A program made the position numbers and the translations under genes. Source: Dunaliella salina (lineage: Eukaryota > Chlorophyta > Chlorophyceae > Chlamydomonadales > Dunaliellaceae). From it: a DNA stretch of 35,384 nt. Positions 9,506-19,279 of this stretch are shown piece by piece (position 1 is the stretch's first letter; each line of letters starts with the position of its first letter). Location: contig MU069636.1 of assembly GCA_002284615.2 (NCBI GenBank), positions 3,264 through 38,647 of the forward strand. The letters run 5' to 3'. The notes below the pieces were generated by a model. The model did not search any database. It was given only the letters and a program-made list of their open reading frames with translations, and was not told the DNA's origin.

Positions 9506-10737
9506 AGCCCAGAATTGTGTGGCAGACACCGAGATCCCTGGTGCAGGTCCTGGTGAAAATCCGTTTACAAATGCTTTGTGGTTAGCCAAGGAAGAAAGAG
9601 TAAATGCTGCAGGCACATCTGCGGGTCCACCACCCGCCCACAAGCTCACCTATTTCCCCACTCTTCAAGATGCCCTCAAATCCCATATGCATTCTTAACA
9701 CAAGCTTTGATATGCCAATGCCAAAACAGGCTACTACTCCTACTATAAAAACTTGATACTGCAAGTAGATAAAAAATCAGCAATGTCTTCAGAAATATGC
9801 CCAACATCTCTGTACCCTTGAAAAGTACCATCCTGCAGTACCGCACGGGCACCCTCTACAACCAAAAACATGCAGTATGTTTCTAAGAGTCAACTGATCC
9901 ATCTTAACCCCTCCCAGGCTGCCATCATTTGGACAGCGCACTATACATGCTTTCAGGCTACCAAAACCATATCGTCTCCAACATGAAAAATGAACGCCAT
10001 AACATTGCAGGCCGATCGATTACAAAAGCCCTCAGCAAATGCCCTGTAGGGGCAGGCCTGGTCTACACAGACATAGGAAGCGATTTTAAGCTTGCTCAAC
10101 ACAACTCCCTACACATGCCTCAAACAGAACTTTACCTGCTTACTTCTTCCCTCGTAACCTTCCAATGGAGGAAAAGACTCAACTCCAGTCGACCAAATGC
10201 TGTTTTGATCACCCCTTTTAATGCTAAACATACTTCAAATGGTCTTTTTCCTACCCATTGATGGGAATATTCCCATCACGCTTTGTGCAGCTTCTCACAG
10301 AGGACCACCAGAACTTGTCGCATGAGGCATCCCCCTGAACTCTATGCAAATGAACGCCATGTCCACCTAGTAGAAATAAGTTCTGTGCAGACACAAAGCC
10401 AAAGCATCAGTTGAACGCAGCAAAGCAGCAGCATGCAGACCTTTGTAAACTTATCAATTGATAAGTTGCAACGCTGCCAGCGTTCAGTGAAGCTATTACA
10501 ATCCACCCTATTCTCCTGGGTGTAGGTGGAACTATTTACACTGAGCGAACCCTGAAGCAATTTAAACAACTAGGATTGGATCACCAGCGTGCCACGAAGC
10601 TTGCTCAACAACTTCATGCTCATTCTGTCCAATATGCCCAGACTAGTCACCAAACGCCGCGCTGTTGAAAAAAAAAATACTCCCCACATTCAGGTTCTAG
10701 AGCCAGGTGCTTCTAGTAACCCTCCAGATCCACATTA
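9506..10737 (+). pseudogene. Retroelement C-terminal region, broken
   Basis: The order of conserved blocks matches the better-preserved copy at 15290-16557: PGAGPGENPFTNALWLAKEE, LTYFPTLQDALKSHMHS, YRTGTLYNQKHAV, LPGCHHLDSALYMLSGYQN, ERHNIAGRSITKALSK, YTDIGSDFKLAQHN, then GVGGTIYTERTLKQF and LGLDHQRATKLAQQLHAHSV, ending in NPPDPH before TAG at 10735. The Cys of the LSGC zinc motif is changed to Tyr (LSGYQN). Several stops occur, for example in the QKHAV/STDPS region and after 10259. Confidence 0.7.
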
Positions 10738-10870
10738 GCTTTCTCTTCTTCTCACCTTGTGGTGGAGGGGGAACACGGCTCTTTTTCGGGCCAATGTGTC
10801 TCCTTTTCCTTCATTGATGTAGGGAGAGTTTCTCTGCCTACATAGTTTTTTCTTTTCTTTTCTTTTCTAG
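10738..10870 (+). repeat. Group I LINE 3' tail
   Basis: Non-coding 3' end: CACCTTGTGGTGGAGGGGGA, then GGCTC(TTTTTCG)GGCC, CAATGTGTCTCC, GATGTAGGGAGAG, TCTCTGCCTACATAG and three to four TTTTC pentamers (10846-10868). The GTAGGGAGAG / TCTCTGCCTAC pair can form a second stem. It is shared with the tails at 1010, 3297, 16558 and 20274. Confidence 0.8.
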
Positions 10871-10876
10871 GGGTAG

Positions 10877-11885
10877 AAGATAGTTCCAGTAACTCCAATT
10901 AGGATTGTGTGTAAAGTGACTCTGTTATTGCGGTGCAAACCTTGAAGAGTTTTGTGCTCAATTAAGCTTTAAAAACTTATAAATTCTCTGTAGTGTTTTA
11001 TCTTAATTTTGTGCAGTCAGGAGTGTTTATCACGGTTGGTGTCTGAGCAGGATTTCTCTGCCTCTGGGGTTCATGCCCTTTGGATGGTACTACCAGACCT
11101 CCACCTAGTAGGTGGAGTCTCTGCCTTCCAGGGTTAATACAATGATGCCATCAGGGCAACTGGGGTGTGTGTTTGGCGGCTGCCTAGTGTTGAAACAATG
11201 AGGGGTCCAAACTTTCCTCTGCTGCATGCTTCACCACAGATGCTGAGAGCTTGATGATGACGGTTTATGTTCATTCTTTTGATTTGTGGGTGGGTGCATC
11301 TAAGTGGAGTATGGGAGACGCTATCAGGAGCACCACAAAGAGGACAGAGAGCAGGTCCAGGGTGGTTACTGAATTGCGCGATATGCTTGAGACTCCAGGG
11401 GGTTTTGTGCATGTAGATGGATGGATATGCTCATGGGTTTAAGGATCTAGTTTCTGATCTGGTTTATTGCTGAAAAGCTGTCAGTTGCGATGGAGGTGTG
11501 CCATTGCTGAACTTCTTGAAGGGCAACCAATTTGCAGCAAGCTCTGCTCTGTTGATTGTGTAATTTGGGCCATGGCCCTTTGGAATGATTGTGCAAGTGA
11601 TAGTATGAGCGTAGTTAATGCTTTTTGGGATGAAGAAAGATGCACCTGTCTGTTGCGTTTCTCTGTTTGCAGAGGTGATGACACTGCCATCTGTGTATGT
11701 CAGGTGTCGCCAGTCTGGGATTTTGGGTTGCAGAGGTTTTGTGTACAAGTGTATGTCAGGAGTAATGATTTTTCCTTGTTGAACAGAGACTTCAAACAGA
11801 TTGTATGTGTCTTGATGTAGGAGTGCAAATCTCTTCCTCCACGTGCAAGGTGCTCTAAAGGAGAGGAATGTGTTGTGTCTGTATC
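10877..11885 (-). mobile_element. Group II LINE fragment (RNase H to C-terminal), decayed
   Basis: Minus-strand ORF pieces. About 11830-11750 encodes HLYTKPLQPKIPDWRHL. RNase H follows with YTDGS (about 11690) and NRAELAA (about 11545), with the ATDSFSAINQIR motif in a shifted frame. A zinc motif CPLCGAPDSVSHTPLRC is at 11355-11305, followed by MNINRHHQALSICGEA, as in the copy at 22686-23330. Near 10928-10878 the frame reads VTLHTILIGVTGTIFYP. The plus-strand element ends right next to this point (10868-10875), which suggests it inserted into this copy. Frameshifts occur within RNase H. Confidence 0.65.
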
Positions 11886-11889
11886 CAAG

Positions 11890-12390
11890 CTGTGTTGTGC
11901 CCAGCCTGGTATTAGGGCTGGTAATTGAAAAGGAAGGGAGTTTTAAAGAGGAACAATGGCAGCTTGATTGCTTGCTACACCAAGCAAAATGTGGTGTGCG
12001 AGATTGGAAACTCTTGTTTTGAGTTCCTGAGTTCCCCTATCTTTTGCCAAGAGTTCCAGAATTCTTGTTCAACAAGTTGAGGTGATCATATGTGGTCTGC
12101 AGGTGCAGTTTACCGGGAGAGCATCAGGGGGCTTAAGTTTTGGGCAGAAGAGCAAGTAGCAGCGGCTCCATTCTGTAGGTCACAGCCCCGTTTCTTGGTG
12201 CCTTGTTGCTACATCTGTTTGAGTTCCTGAATTCCTCTATCTTTTGATCACATTTTTAGAAGTCTTCTTGAGGTGGAAACGTGTGATCCTGGGGTATAGT
12301 GTACTGGGAGAGCATTAGGGGGCTGCCCTAAGGGGCAGAAGAGCAAGGATCAATGGCCCTACAATGTAGGCTACAGCCCTTTTTTGGGTT
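11890..12390 (+). repeat. Rep-G family, with an internal diverged tandem copy
   Basis: About 500 bases of non-coding repeat. TTTTAAAGAGGAACAATGGC, GCTACACCAAGCAA and GAGTTCCTGAGTTCCCCTAT recur in reverse orientation at 26849-27085. Inside, the block from GAGTTCCTGAGTTCCC (12019) to about 12205 is repeated from GAGTTCCTGAATTCC (12221) to about 12390. Each copy carries CTATCTTTTG, GGGAGAGCATYAGGGGGCT, GGGCAGAAGAGCAA and ACAGCCC. No ORF was recognised. Confidence 0.6.
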
Positions 12391-13547
<1,157 letters not shown>

Positions 13548-13800
13548 TGTTTAGGAAAAAAGGAAAAGTTTTTGCAGGCCAGAAGCTGCGTGCATCAAGG
13601 AAAGGTTCCCTGACAAGCAAGCTAGCAGGGTCCTCACCAAAAACTAACCCCCAAAGTGCCCTTCAAACCCACACTAGGCAGAGTTAGCTCAGGCAAGAGC
13701 CAGAAACAGATATAATGAAGACCTGGAGGGATATCTGCAATGCTCCTGAGCGCCTGGACTTTCCTGAGTCTCTGCTCTCTACCCCTCAGCATCCCCCCCC
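13548..13800 (-). mobile_element. Group II LINE 3' tail, truncated copy
   Basis: On the minus strand it carries the group II landmarks in order: GAGCGCT-like end of the ORF region, CTCCAGGTCTTCAT, TCTGTTTCTGGCTCTTGCCT, GGTGAGGACC, GCTAGCTTGCTTG, CCTTTCCTTGATGCACGCAG and CTTCTGGCCTGC. It corresponds to 22150-22330 (minus) and 27600-27770 (plus). It is 5'-truncated, with almost no coding part. Confidence 0.6.
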
Positions 13801-13836
13801 CCCCTCCCCAAAAGCCCCCTGGAAATGAAGAGTATG

Positions 13837-13935
13837 CCTGGGCAGCAGGCTTCGGCCCGGGGAGTGGGGCCCCCTGGGTTCCATAGCGAGCTACCAGGAG
13901 AAAAGCTGTTGCAGGAGTGGTTCCAGACGCTGTAA
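13837..13935 (+). repeat. GC-rich dispersed repeat, copy 1
   Basis: GGGCAGCAGGCTTCGGCCCG, GGGGAGTGG, then GAGCTACCAGGA, AAAAGCTG, CAGGAGTGGT and CCAGA match 17638-17733 in order over about 95 bases. No ORF; nature unknown, possibly a small non-autonomous element. Confidence 0.65.
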
Positions 13936-14965
13936 TAATAAAAAAATCAAGTTGCTCGAGAGAGCAAAAGGCTTGGTCCCAGCAAGTGGTGTTGAAGTCT
14001 TTGGGTGGTAAGGCATATCCGAGCGCAGTCCTGCCCTGATTATCATTTCAGGCCTGGATGTTTGCAACTGCCCACCTGAGCAACACGAAAAACACCCTCC
14101 ATTGCCACTTTGCTGAGATTCACACCATCTACACTGTGTAGACTACAAGCACACAACTTAGGAAACAAAGTCTTCATTTTGCAGTTTTGCTTTGATTGTG
14201 TTGAAGGCAATTTCAAAAATCAAACGCACGCTAATACACAGACTTCAAAACTTTTGACAATGTCCTGACTGGCATTTCTTTTTCCTGACTGGCATTTCTT
14301 TTTCCTGTCTTTGGTGGAGGAACTTTTTTGGAAAATAAAAGAAGTCTATACAAGATGTGGGCGGGCCGCGTGCATTACAGGGAGGAGGATATGTATGACA
14401 AATTAAGGCAAGATTGTAGACAGCAACCACAACCATGCAGCCATTACTAAGGCTAGCAACCTTCACAAGGATACAAGAAAGAAGCCATCAGTCAAGACAT
14501 ATGACTGATAGGCTAATGGTTAGGATGGCAAATTTGTCAAAAGAAATACTAATTCAGTATCTGCTACTGCAAGTGTCCTGCAACAATTAGGAAATACTAA
14601 ATTGCAGTTGTGGCAAAATCAAGTAAGGGTTGACACAAAGGACAGCTTGGACCTTGCAGCGCTTGTCTGCATTTGCCAGGACCAATTGTCCGCACACAGA
14701 AGGGAGGGCGGGAACACTTCAGACTTTTTTTTTCAAAAAAATAGAAGATGCGCATTGACTGCCTTGCCGTGCATTTAAGTGTGAGGGATGCCAAACACAG
14801 TTGACTCAATCAGCCTAGGCATGCTATGGCGAAAAAAAGGGAGGACTCAATGGTCTTGCCCCGCAGGATTCCAAGCAAAAAGAGTATGCAGAAAAGTTAA
14901 TTTAACACTTCTGCATCTAATAAAAAAAAGAGGATGAGGTGTTACAGGTGAGCCAGGGGCATTTT
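13936..14965. other. Unassigned DNA
   Basis: No gene was recognised. It holds a direct repeat of about 21 bases (CCTGACTGGCATTTCTTTTT twice, 14263-14305). It also holds a dyad CAGTCA-N7-TGACTG (14489-14507) inside a longer stretch resembling 1326-1361. Confidence 0.4.
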
Positions 14966-15215
14966 TTGTCACATCACATTAGTGGCATTGCTAAATCATG
15001 GTTCAAACAAGTGTGTGATATGTGACCTTATTTAAGTGGGGTTGTTTTATTGGGTTCTCTCTTATAAAACCTTCTGTTCCACCTTTCCTTGAGGTTTAGC
15101 TCCGTTTCTATTATCCCTGGCCTTGTGTCAGGGGAGCCCTTGGTCTCGGCACCCAGGTATGTATTGCCTGCTTCAAGAACATTAAAAGTGTAATGACAGT
15201 GATTGAGCATGACAA
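14966..15215 (+). mobile_element. MITE-like element, copy 1 (250 bp)
   Basis: Starts TTGTCACATCACATTAGTGG and ends ATTGAGCATGACAA. The two ends are imperfect inverted repeats (TTGTCA plus scattered matches over about 24 bases). The flanks are TT on both sides. The body matches the 465-bp copy at 21110-21574 in reverse orientation (GTTCAAACAAGTGTGTG, AAGTGGGGTTGTTTTATTGG, TATCCCTGGCCTTGTG, AAGAACATTAAAAGTG). It has no ORF of its own, so it would be non-autonomous. Confidence 0.65.
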
Positions 15216-15217
15216 TT

Positions 15218-16684
15218 TAAGGCCAAAATTTTCCAATCCCTGTGAAATGGGATCCATGACGTATATTTTACAAATTTAAGGCTCATGCTGGTATCGCTGG
15301 TAATTGATGTGCAGATGCTATTGCAAAACATCAGGCAAAGAATGCCAACAACCATGTTGCAGACACCGAGATCCCAGGTGCAGGTCCTGCCGGAAATCCT
15401 TTCACACAAATTTTCTGGTTAGCCAAAAAGGAAAAAAGAGAGCATGCTGCGAGAACATCCGCAGGTCCCCCACCTGCGCCCAAGCTCACCTATCTCCCCA
15501 ACCTTCAAGATGCTCTCAAATGTCATATGCATTCCAAACAAAAACTTGGATATGCCAATGCCAAAACTGGGTATTACTCTTACTATCAGAGCTTGTTGCC
15601 GCATGTTAACAAAAAAATTAGCAATGCCTTCAGAAATATATCAAGTATCACCACACCTATGAAGCGCACAATCTTCCAGTATCGCACAGGTACCCTCTAT
15701 AACCAAAAACATGCAGTCCGTTTTAAAAGGTCAACTGACCGATGTTGCCCCCTCCCAGGCTGCCATCAATTAGACAGCGCACTCCACATGCTCTCAGGCT
15801 GCCAAATCAAATCATCTCCAACATGAATACTGAATGCCATAATATTGCAGGTAGGATGATTACAAAAGTACTCGGCAAAAGCCCTTTGGGAGCAGGCCTA
15901 ATCTACACAGACATAGGGAGCGATTTTAAGCTTGCACAACATAACCTCCAANCCCCTGTACACGCCTCTAACAAAAATATACCTTCTCACCTTTTCCCTT
16001 ATAAACTTTCCATGAGAGCAAGAACTGCCTCCAGCCGTCCAGATGCTATCCTGATCACCACTCACAATGCCAATCCACTTTCTAACAATGTATCTTCCTA
16101 TCGCTCACACCATGATTTACGCAACAGGAACAGCACCACACAGGGGACTGGCAGAACTTATCACGCGAGACAACCACATCAATTGCATGCAAGCCAACGC
16201 CACGTGCACTTGATTGAAATTAAGTACTGTGAGGACACAAGGCCACAACATCAGTTAGACGCGGCAAAGCAGCAGCATGCGGACCTCTGCAAAAAAATTA
16301 GTGCTAGAACTGTTACTGTTCATCCTATTCTCTTTGGTGTTGGTGGAACTTGTTATACAGAGCATAGCCTTAGCCAGCTCAAACAGCTAGGTCTGGATCA
16401 CCAGCGTGCTCTTAAGCTTGCTCAAAATCTTCATGCCCATTCTGTTCAGTATGCCCATAAACTGGTTACCACAAGACGTGCAATTGAAAACAAGATCACC
16501 TCTCACAGCCAAGTTCTAGAGCCTAGTGCTTCTAGAAACCCTCCAGATCCTCACTAGCCTTTTTAGACTTGAATTGTGGTGGAGGGGAATCACGGCTCTT
16601 CTGAGCCAATGTGTCTCCTCTTCCTTACTTGATGTAGGGAGATGTTTCTTTGCCTATGTAGTTTTTCTTTTCTTTTCTTTTCTT
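15218..16684 (+). mobile_element. Group I LINE, 5'-truncated, best-preserved C-terminal part
   Basis: Begins just after the MITE-like element inside the end of RNase H (FKAHAGIAGN, then a stop where sister copies have Glu, then CADAIAKHQAK) and runs to a complete 3' tail. The tail has a perfect GGCTC-TTCT-GAGCC hairpin (16594-16607), TGATGTAGGGAGA, CCTATGTAG and about four TTTTC units (16663-16683). Coding content is described separately. Confidence 0.8.
15290..16557 (+). pseudogene. Group I LINE C-terminal ORF region
   Basis: Frames at 15527-15826 and 15742-16557 (271 codons) overlap through one frameshift near 15815. The first gives LGYANAKTGYYSYYQSLLPH, YRTGTLYNQKHAVRFKRS and CCPLPGCHQLDSALHMLSGC, a CxxxC...H...C zinc motif typical of LINE ORF2 ends. 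The second gives ECHNIAGRMITKVLGK, YTDIGSDFKLAQHNLQ, SSRPDAILITTHN, RHVHLIEIKYCEDTRP, GVGGTCYTEHSLSQLKQLGL and ends SRNPPDPH-TAG. The PDAxxx...HLIEIKYCED...QQHADLC spacing resembles a PD-(D/E)xK-type nuclease core (D, then E-x-K), an inference worth testing. One n is at 15952. Confidence 0.7.
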
Positions 16685-17637
16685 GACCTGATTTTGCCCC
16701 ATGTTATGACTCCCAGGTAGGTTTTGTGTCAAGCCTGACTCATTGGTGTGGAAAAACAGGGGGGTGAAAATTGGCCCCCAAACACTTGAAGCATGGGCGT
16801 GTTTGCCAGGCAAAAGTGGTGCAAAACTGGAAATCAGGCAAGCCCAGTATCTGGACACCATCTGAGTAATAAAGTGTTGTTGAGCATATTTTTGAAGTGT
16901 ACCTTGACAAGGTTGGGGCCCAGGTCGTAGGGGTGCGTGTTCCCGGGTCTCAGTCAAGGCTGGGAGCTGTCAAGGCTATGGACTCAAGCGTCACTGCAGG
17001 GCCTCATCTGATGGCGCGAACCTGCTCTTTGTTGCACAAAATTCAAATCTTGGCAATGATATCCCCCCTTGTGCCGGCAATTTTGAGTAATTTGTTCAGT
17101 AATTTTGTTCCCACAGCTCAGGAAATGCTCCTGGTGATATGTTTAACCATCAATGTGGGTCAGGTAAGCCAGTGGAATGGCTCCTGAAGACCCCATTCTG
17201 GCGAGATTTACCTGATTTCTGGCCCCCCACCCTGGCCCCCCCACAGCACAAACTGAGTTTGCAGGGTTTCTCAAAAAGTTCAAATCAAAGGTCTTGCATG
17301 CTCAGACTTGGCTGGCCCCACTGGGTCAAGAACTCAAACCTAGAAGCCTGTCCTGCCAGGTTCAGTGAAGTTGAGAGAGTCAAGTATATGAGTGGGGAGG
17401 AGAGCATGCACAAGGAAAGGTTCATGCATACCTCGCACTTGCAATGCTTTAGACTGTGTAGTTTCATTAGAAAATGGCAGGCATGAAAGCACTAGTGAGT
17501 ACTCTTCCTTTCCTACTACTTCAGTAATTTTGATGCAAATGCACAGAAAAAACCAAGGAGATTTTCTTATGTGTTTTTGGAGAAAGAATCCATCAGTCTT
17601 TCATGCACATAGTGTGGAAATGCCTTCAATCCATTAG
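16685..17637. other. Unassigned DNA
   Basis: I see no retroelement landmark, no domain and no convincing exon. Frames of 96-115 codons at 16897-17187 and 17139-17486 (plus) show no protein-like pattern. Confidence 0.4.
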
Positions 17638-17733
17638 GGCAGCAGGCTTCGGCCCGGGGAGTGGCGGCCCCGCCCATATGTGAGCTACCAGGAAAAAAAC
17701 TGGCACAGGAGTGGTCCCAGAAGTTGGCGCGGT
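17638..17733 (+). repeat. GC-rich dispersed repeat, copy 2
   Basis: Matches 13837-13935 in the same orientation: GGCAGCAGGCTTCGGCCCGG at the start, then GAGCTACCAGGA, CAGGAGTGGTCCCAGA. Confidence 0.65.
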
Positions 17734-18224
17734 GGAGAAGGTGCTCGGAGGTGGAGTGATCTCAGTTTGGGTCTGAATAATTATGATGTTATAACAGTGT
17801 GCTCACCTCCCGACTAGGGCTGGCCCTTGTGCAAGAGGATGGCCCTTGGTGAGATGTTGGATAGCTTTCTCTGAGGCTGAGGGGTGGGTCTCGAGTTTGC
17901 CGGCCAGGGCCTCTTGACAGCAATGCCAAGGATGTCCTTGGTGGAGGCCAACTTGCTGCAGTAGACTTCTATGCTTCTTTTTCTCCTGGTTTGATGGGAC
18001 TCACTCTATGTTTCAGCACTGACTGTTGGGTCTTTCCTTCATGCACGCTGGCAGTGCCCAGCGTAAGCTCTCTTTCTTTCTTTCAATCCAACAGGGTACT
18101 GGTTCCAGAACCTGAAGACCTCCAGTCAAAACAAATGACTGCTATAAGCAGCAGTGCTAGCTTGTCCATAAATCAGGCGACTCTGGCCAGGCAACCCCAT
18201 AAACGGAATGCGCAAAAATGACGT
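17734..18224. other. Unassigned DNA
   Basis: No gene was recognised. It contains CAGTCAAAACAAATGACTG (18123-18141), the same dyad type as at 1335-1351 and 14489-14507. Confidence 0.4.
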
Positions 18225-18390
18225 CACCAGATCGAAGTCTAACACTGTGAAGACGCAAGGCGTGGTGCACAGCAAGAGGCCTCACAGCAACAACAAAGTG
18301 AACTGCAAACAGCTCCAAGTCGCCAAGATCACTTTGCATACAATCCTCCTGGGCGTGGGTGGGACAATATACACTCCAAGGGGTTGGCTT
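18225..18390 (+). mobile_element. Short LINE C-terminal fragment
   Basis: Reads CEDARRGAQQEASQQQQSEL in one frame (cf. YCEDTRPQHQLDAAKQQHAD at 16230) and, after a frame change, VAKITLHTILLGVGGTIYTP in another. It is an isolated piece of a LINE ORF end, cut off near 18390 before the tRNA-like sequence. Confidence 0.6.
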
Positions 18391-18409
18391 GGAAACTTTC
18401 AGGACCGGA

Positions 18410-18487
18410 TTTTTCTTCGATCGTAGCCTAACGGGTGGAACACGGCCCGGGACGCAGGAGGTCCGGGGTTCGACCCTGGGTACCGAT
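18410..18487 (+). tRNA. tRNA-like sequence (SINE head or tRNA relic)
   Basis: TAGCCTAACGGGTGGAACA resembles an A box of the RNA polymerase III internal promoter. GGGGTTCGACCCTGG, about 37 bases later, resembles a B box (GGTTCGANNCC) with a T-arm-like stem. Between them CCCGGGAC and GTCCGGG enclose the 7-base loop GCAGGAG, like an anticodon arm. The acceptor stem pairs poorly and position 33 would be C, so a functional tRNA is unlikely. It lies between two LINE fragments, which fits a tRNA-derived SINE. Confidence 0.4.
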
Positions 18488-18555
18488 GAGTGATTTGCCT
18501 TGAGCAAGGATATCCTTGTTAACAAACTCTTTCACCAATCACATCATCCAGCCCT

Positions 18556-19048
18556 TATCAGGTAAACAAAGTTAAAAACTGGAGAGAATGGGCATATACG
18601 GACGGCAGCTGCCATGTACACGATGGTAAACAAATGATTGGTGCAGGGGTACCCGGTGGTAGACCGGTCTACCACCCCGCCAGCGACAGCACCAAGCATG
18701 TCCAACCAAATGGAGCAGGAATCACTCATACCATCACTGGCAGGAATAGCAGCAGCCATTCTCCTAGGATATTGTTACATTGCCACTGACAGCCTTAGCT
18801 CTCTAGAACAGATCAGAAAGCAAATACTCTACCCAGGACTTCATCACCAGCACATCCAGGGCCACAACCTCAAGATAATCATACAACTCATACGCAACTC
18901 ACCTACCCCTATCCATTTCTTCAAGGCTCAATCTCATGCTGGGATTGTTGGCAACGAATGCGCAGATGCCATCGCTAAGCATCAGGCCATTCAGAAGAAT
19001 GACACAGGTATAACCTTCCCATGTGCAATCCTTGAAGGCAATCCTTAA
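18556..19048 (+). pseudogene. RNase H relic lacking the catalytic Glu
   Basis: ACGGACGGCAGC encodes the TDGS motif. At about 18735, CCATCACTGGCAGG lacks 11 bases (AGAGCCGAACT) found in the copy at 1-974. This removes RAEL and shifts the frame. After that the original frame resumes as IAAAILLGYCYIATDSLSSL, KAQSHAGIVGNECADAIAKH. So the second catalytic acidic residue is gone and the ORF is broken. Confidence 0.75.
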
Positions 19049-19108
19049 GGATTGTCGTGGAGGTATAACCTTCCCATGTGCAATTCTTAAGGATGAAAAG
19101 CTTTTCAT
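19007..19108 (+). repeat. Template-switch-like insertion with palindromes
   Basis: A 23-base direct repeat (GGTATAACCTTCCCATGTGC...) is at 19007-19029 and 19062-19084. Between and after the copies lie two perfect palindromes: AATCCTTAAGGATT (19040-19053) and ATGAAAAGCTTTTCAT (19093-19108). The sister copy at 1-974 goes straight from GGCAATCCTT to TTCATGACACC, so about 55 bases were added here. Confidence 0.75.
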
Positions 19109-19279
19109 GACACCACCTGGCTCGCCTTTGAGGAAACTTCCTGCACTCATGCAAATGTGCCTAGACGTCTGAACCCACCTGCCGTAAAGCTTAAACACTT
19201 CTCCAACCTCAATGGTGCTTTACAGAAACACATGCACTCAAAACACAGACTTGGAAAGGCCAACACCAACACAGGATAC

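Larger units (their letters stand above)
7150..10875 (+). mobile_element. Group I retroelement, longest copy, decayed
   Basis: About 3.7 kb in sense orientation. In order it holds a degenerate PHD-like finger (about 7410-7645), a low-complexity Pro/Ser/Thr linker (about 7860-8100), a conserved unknown domain (8206-8715), an AVWNTAARVHLNNHN linker block, RNase H (9035-9505), a zinc/C-terminal region (9506-10737) and the 3' tail with hairpin and (TTTTC)n. Many frameshifts and stops divide it. No reverse transcriptase motifs (YADD or GxPLSP) are visible anywhere in it. It sits inside a minus-strand group II element whose pieces flank it. The 5' end is approximate. Confidence 0.7.
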
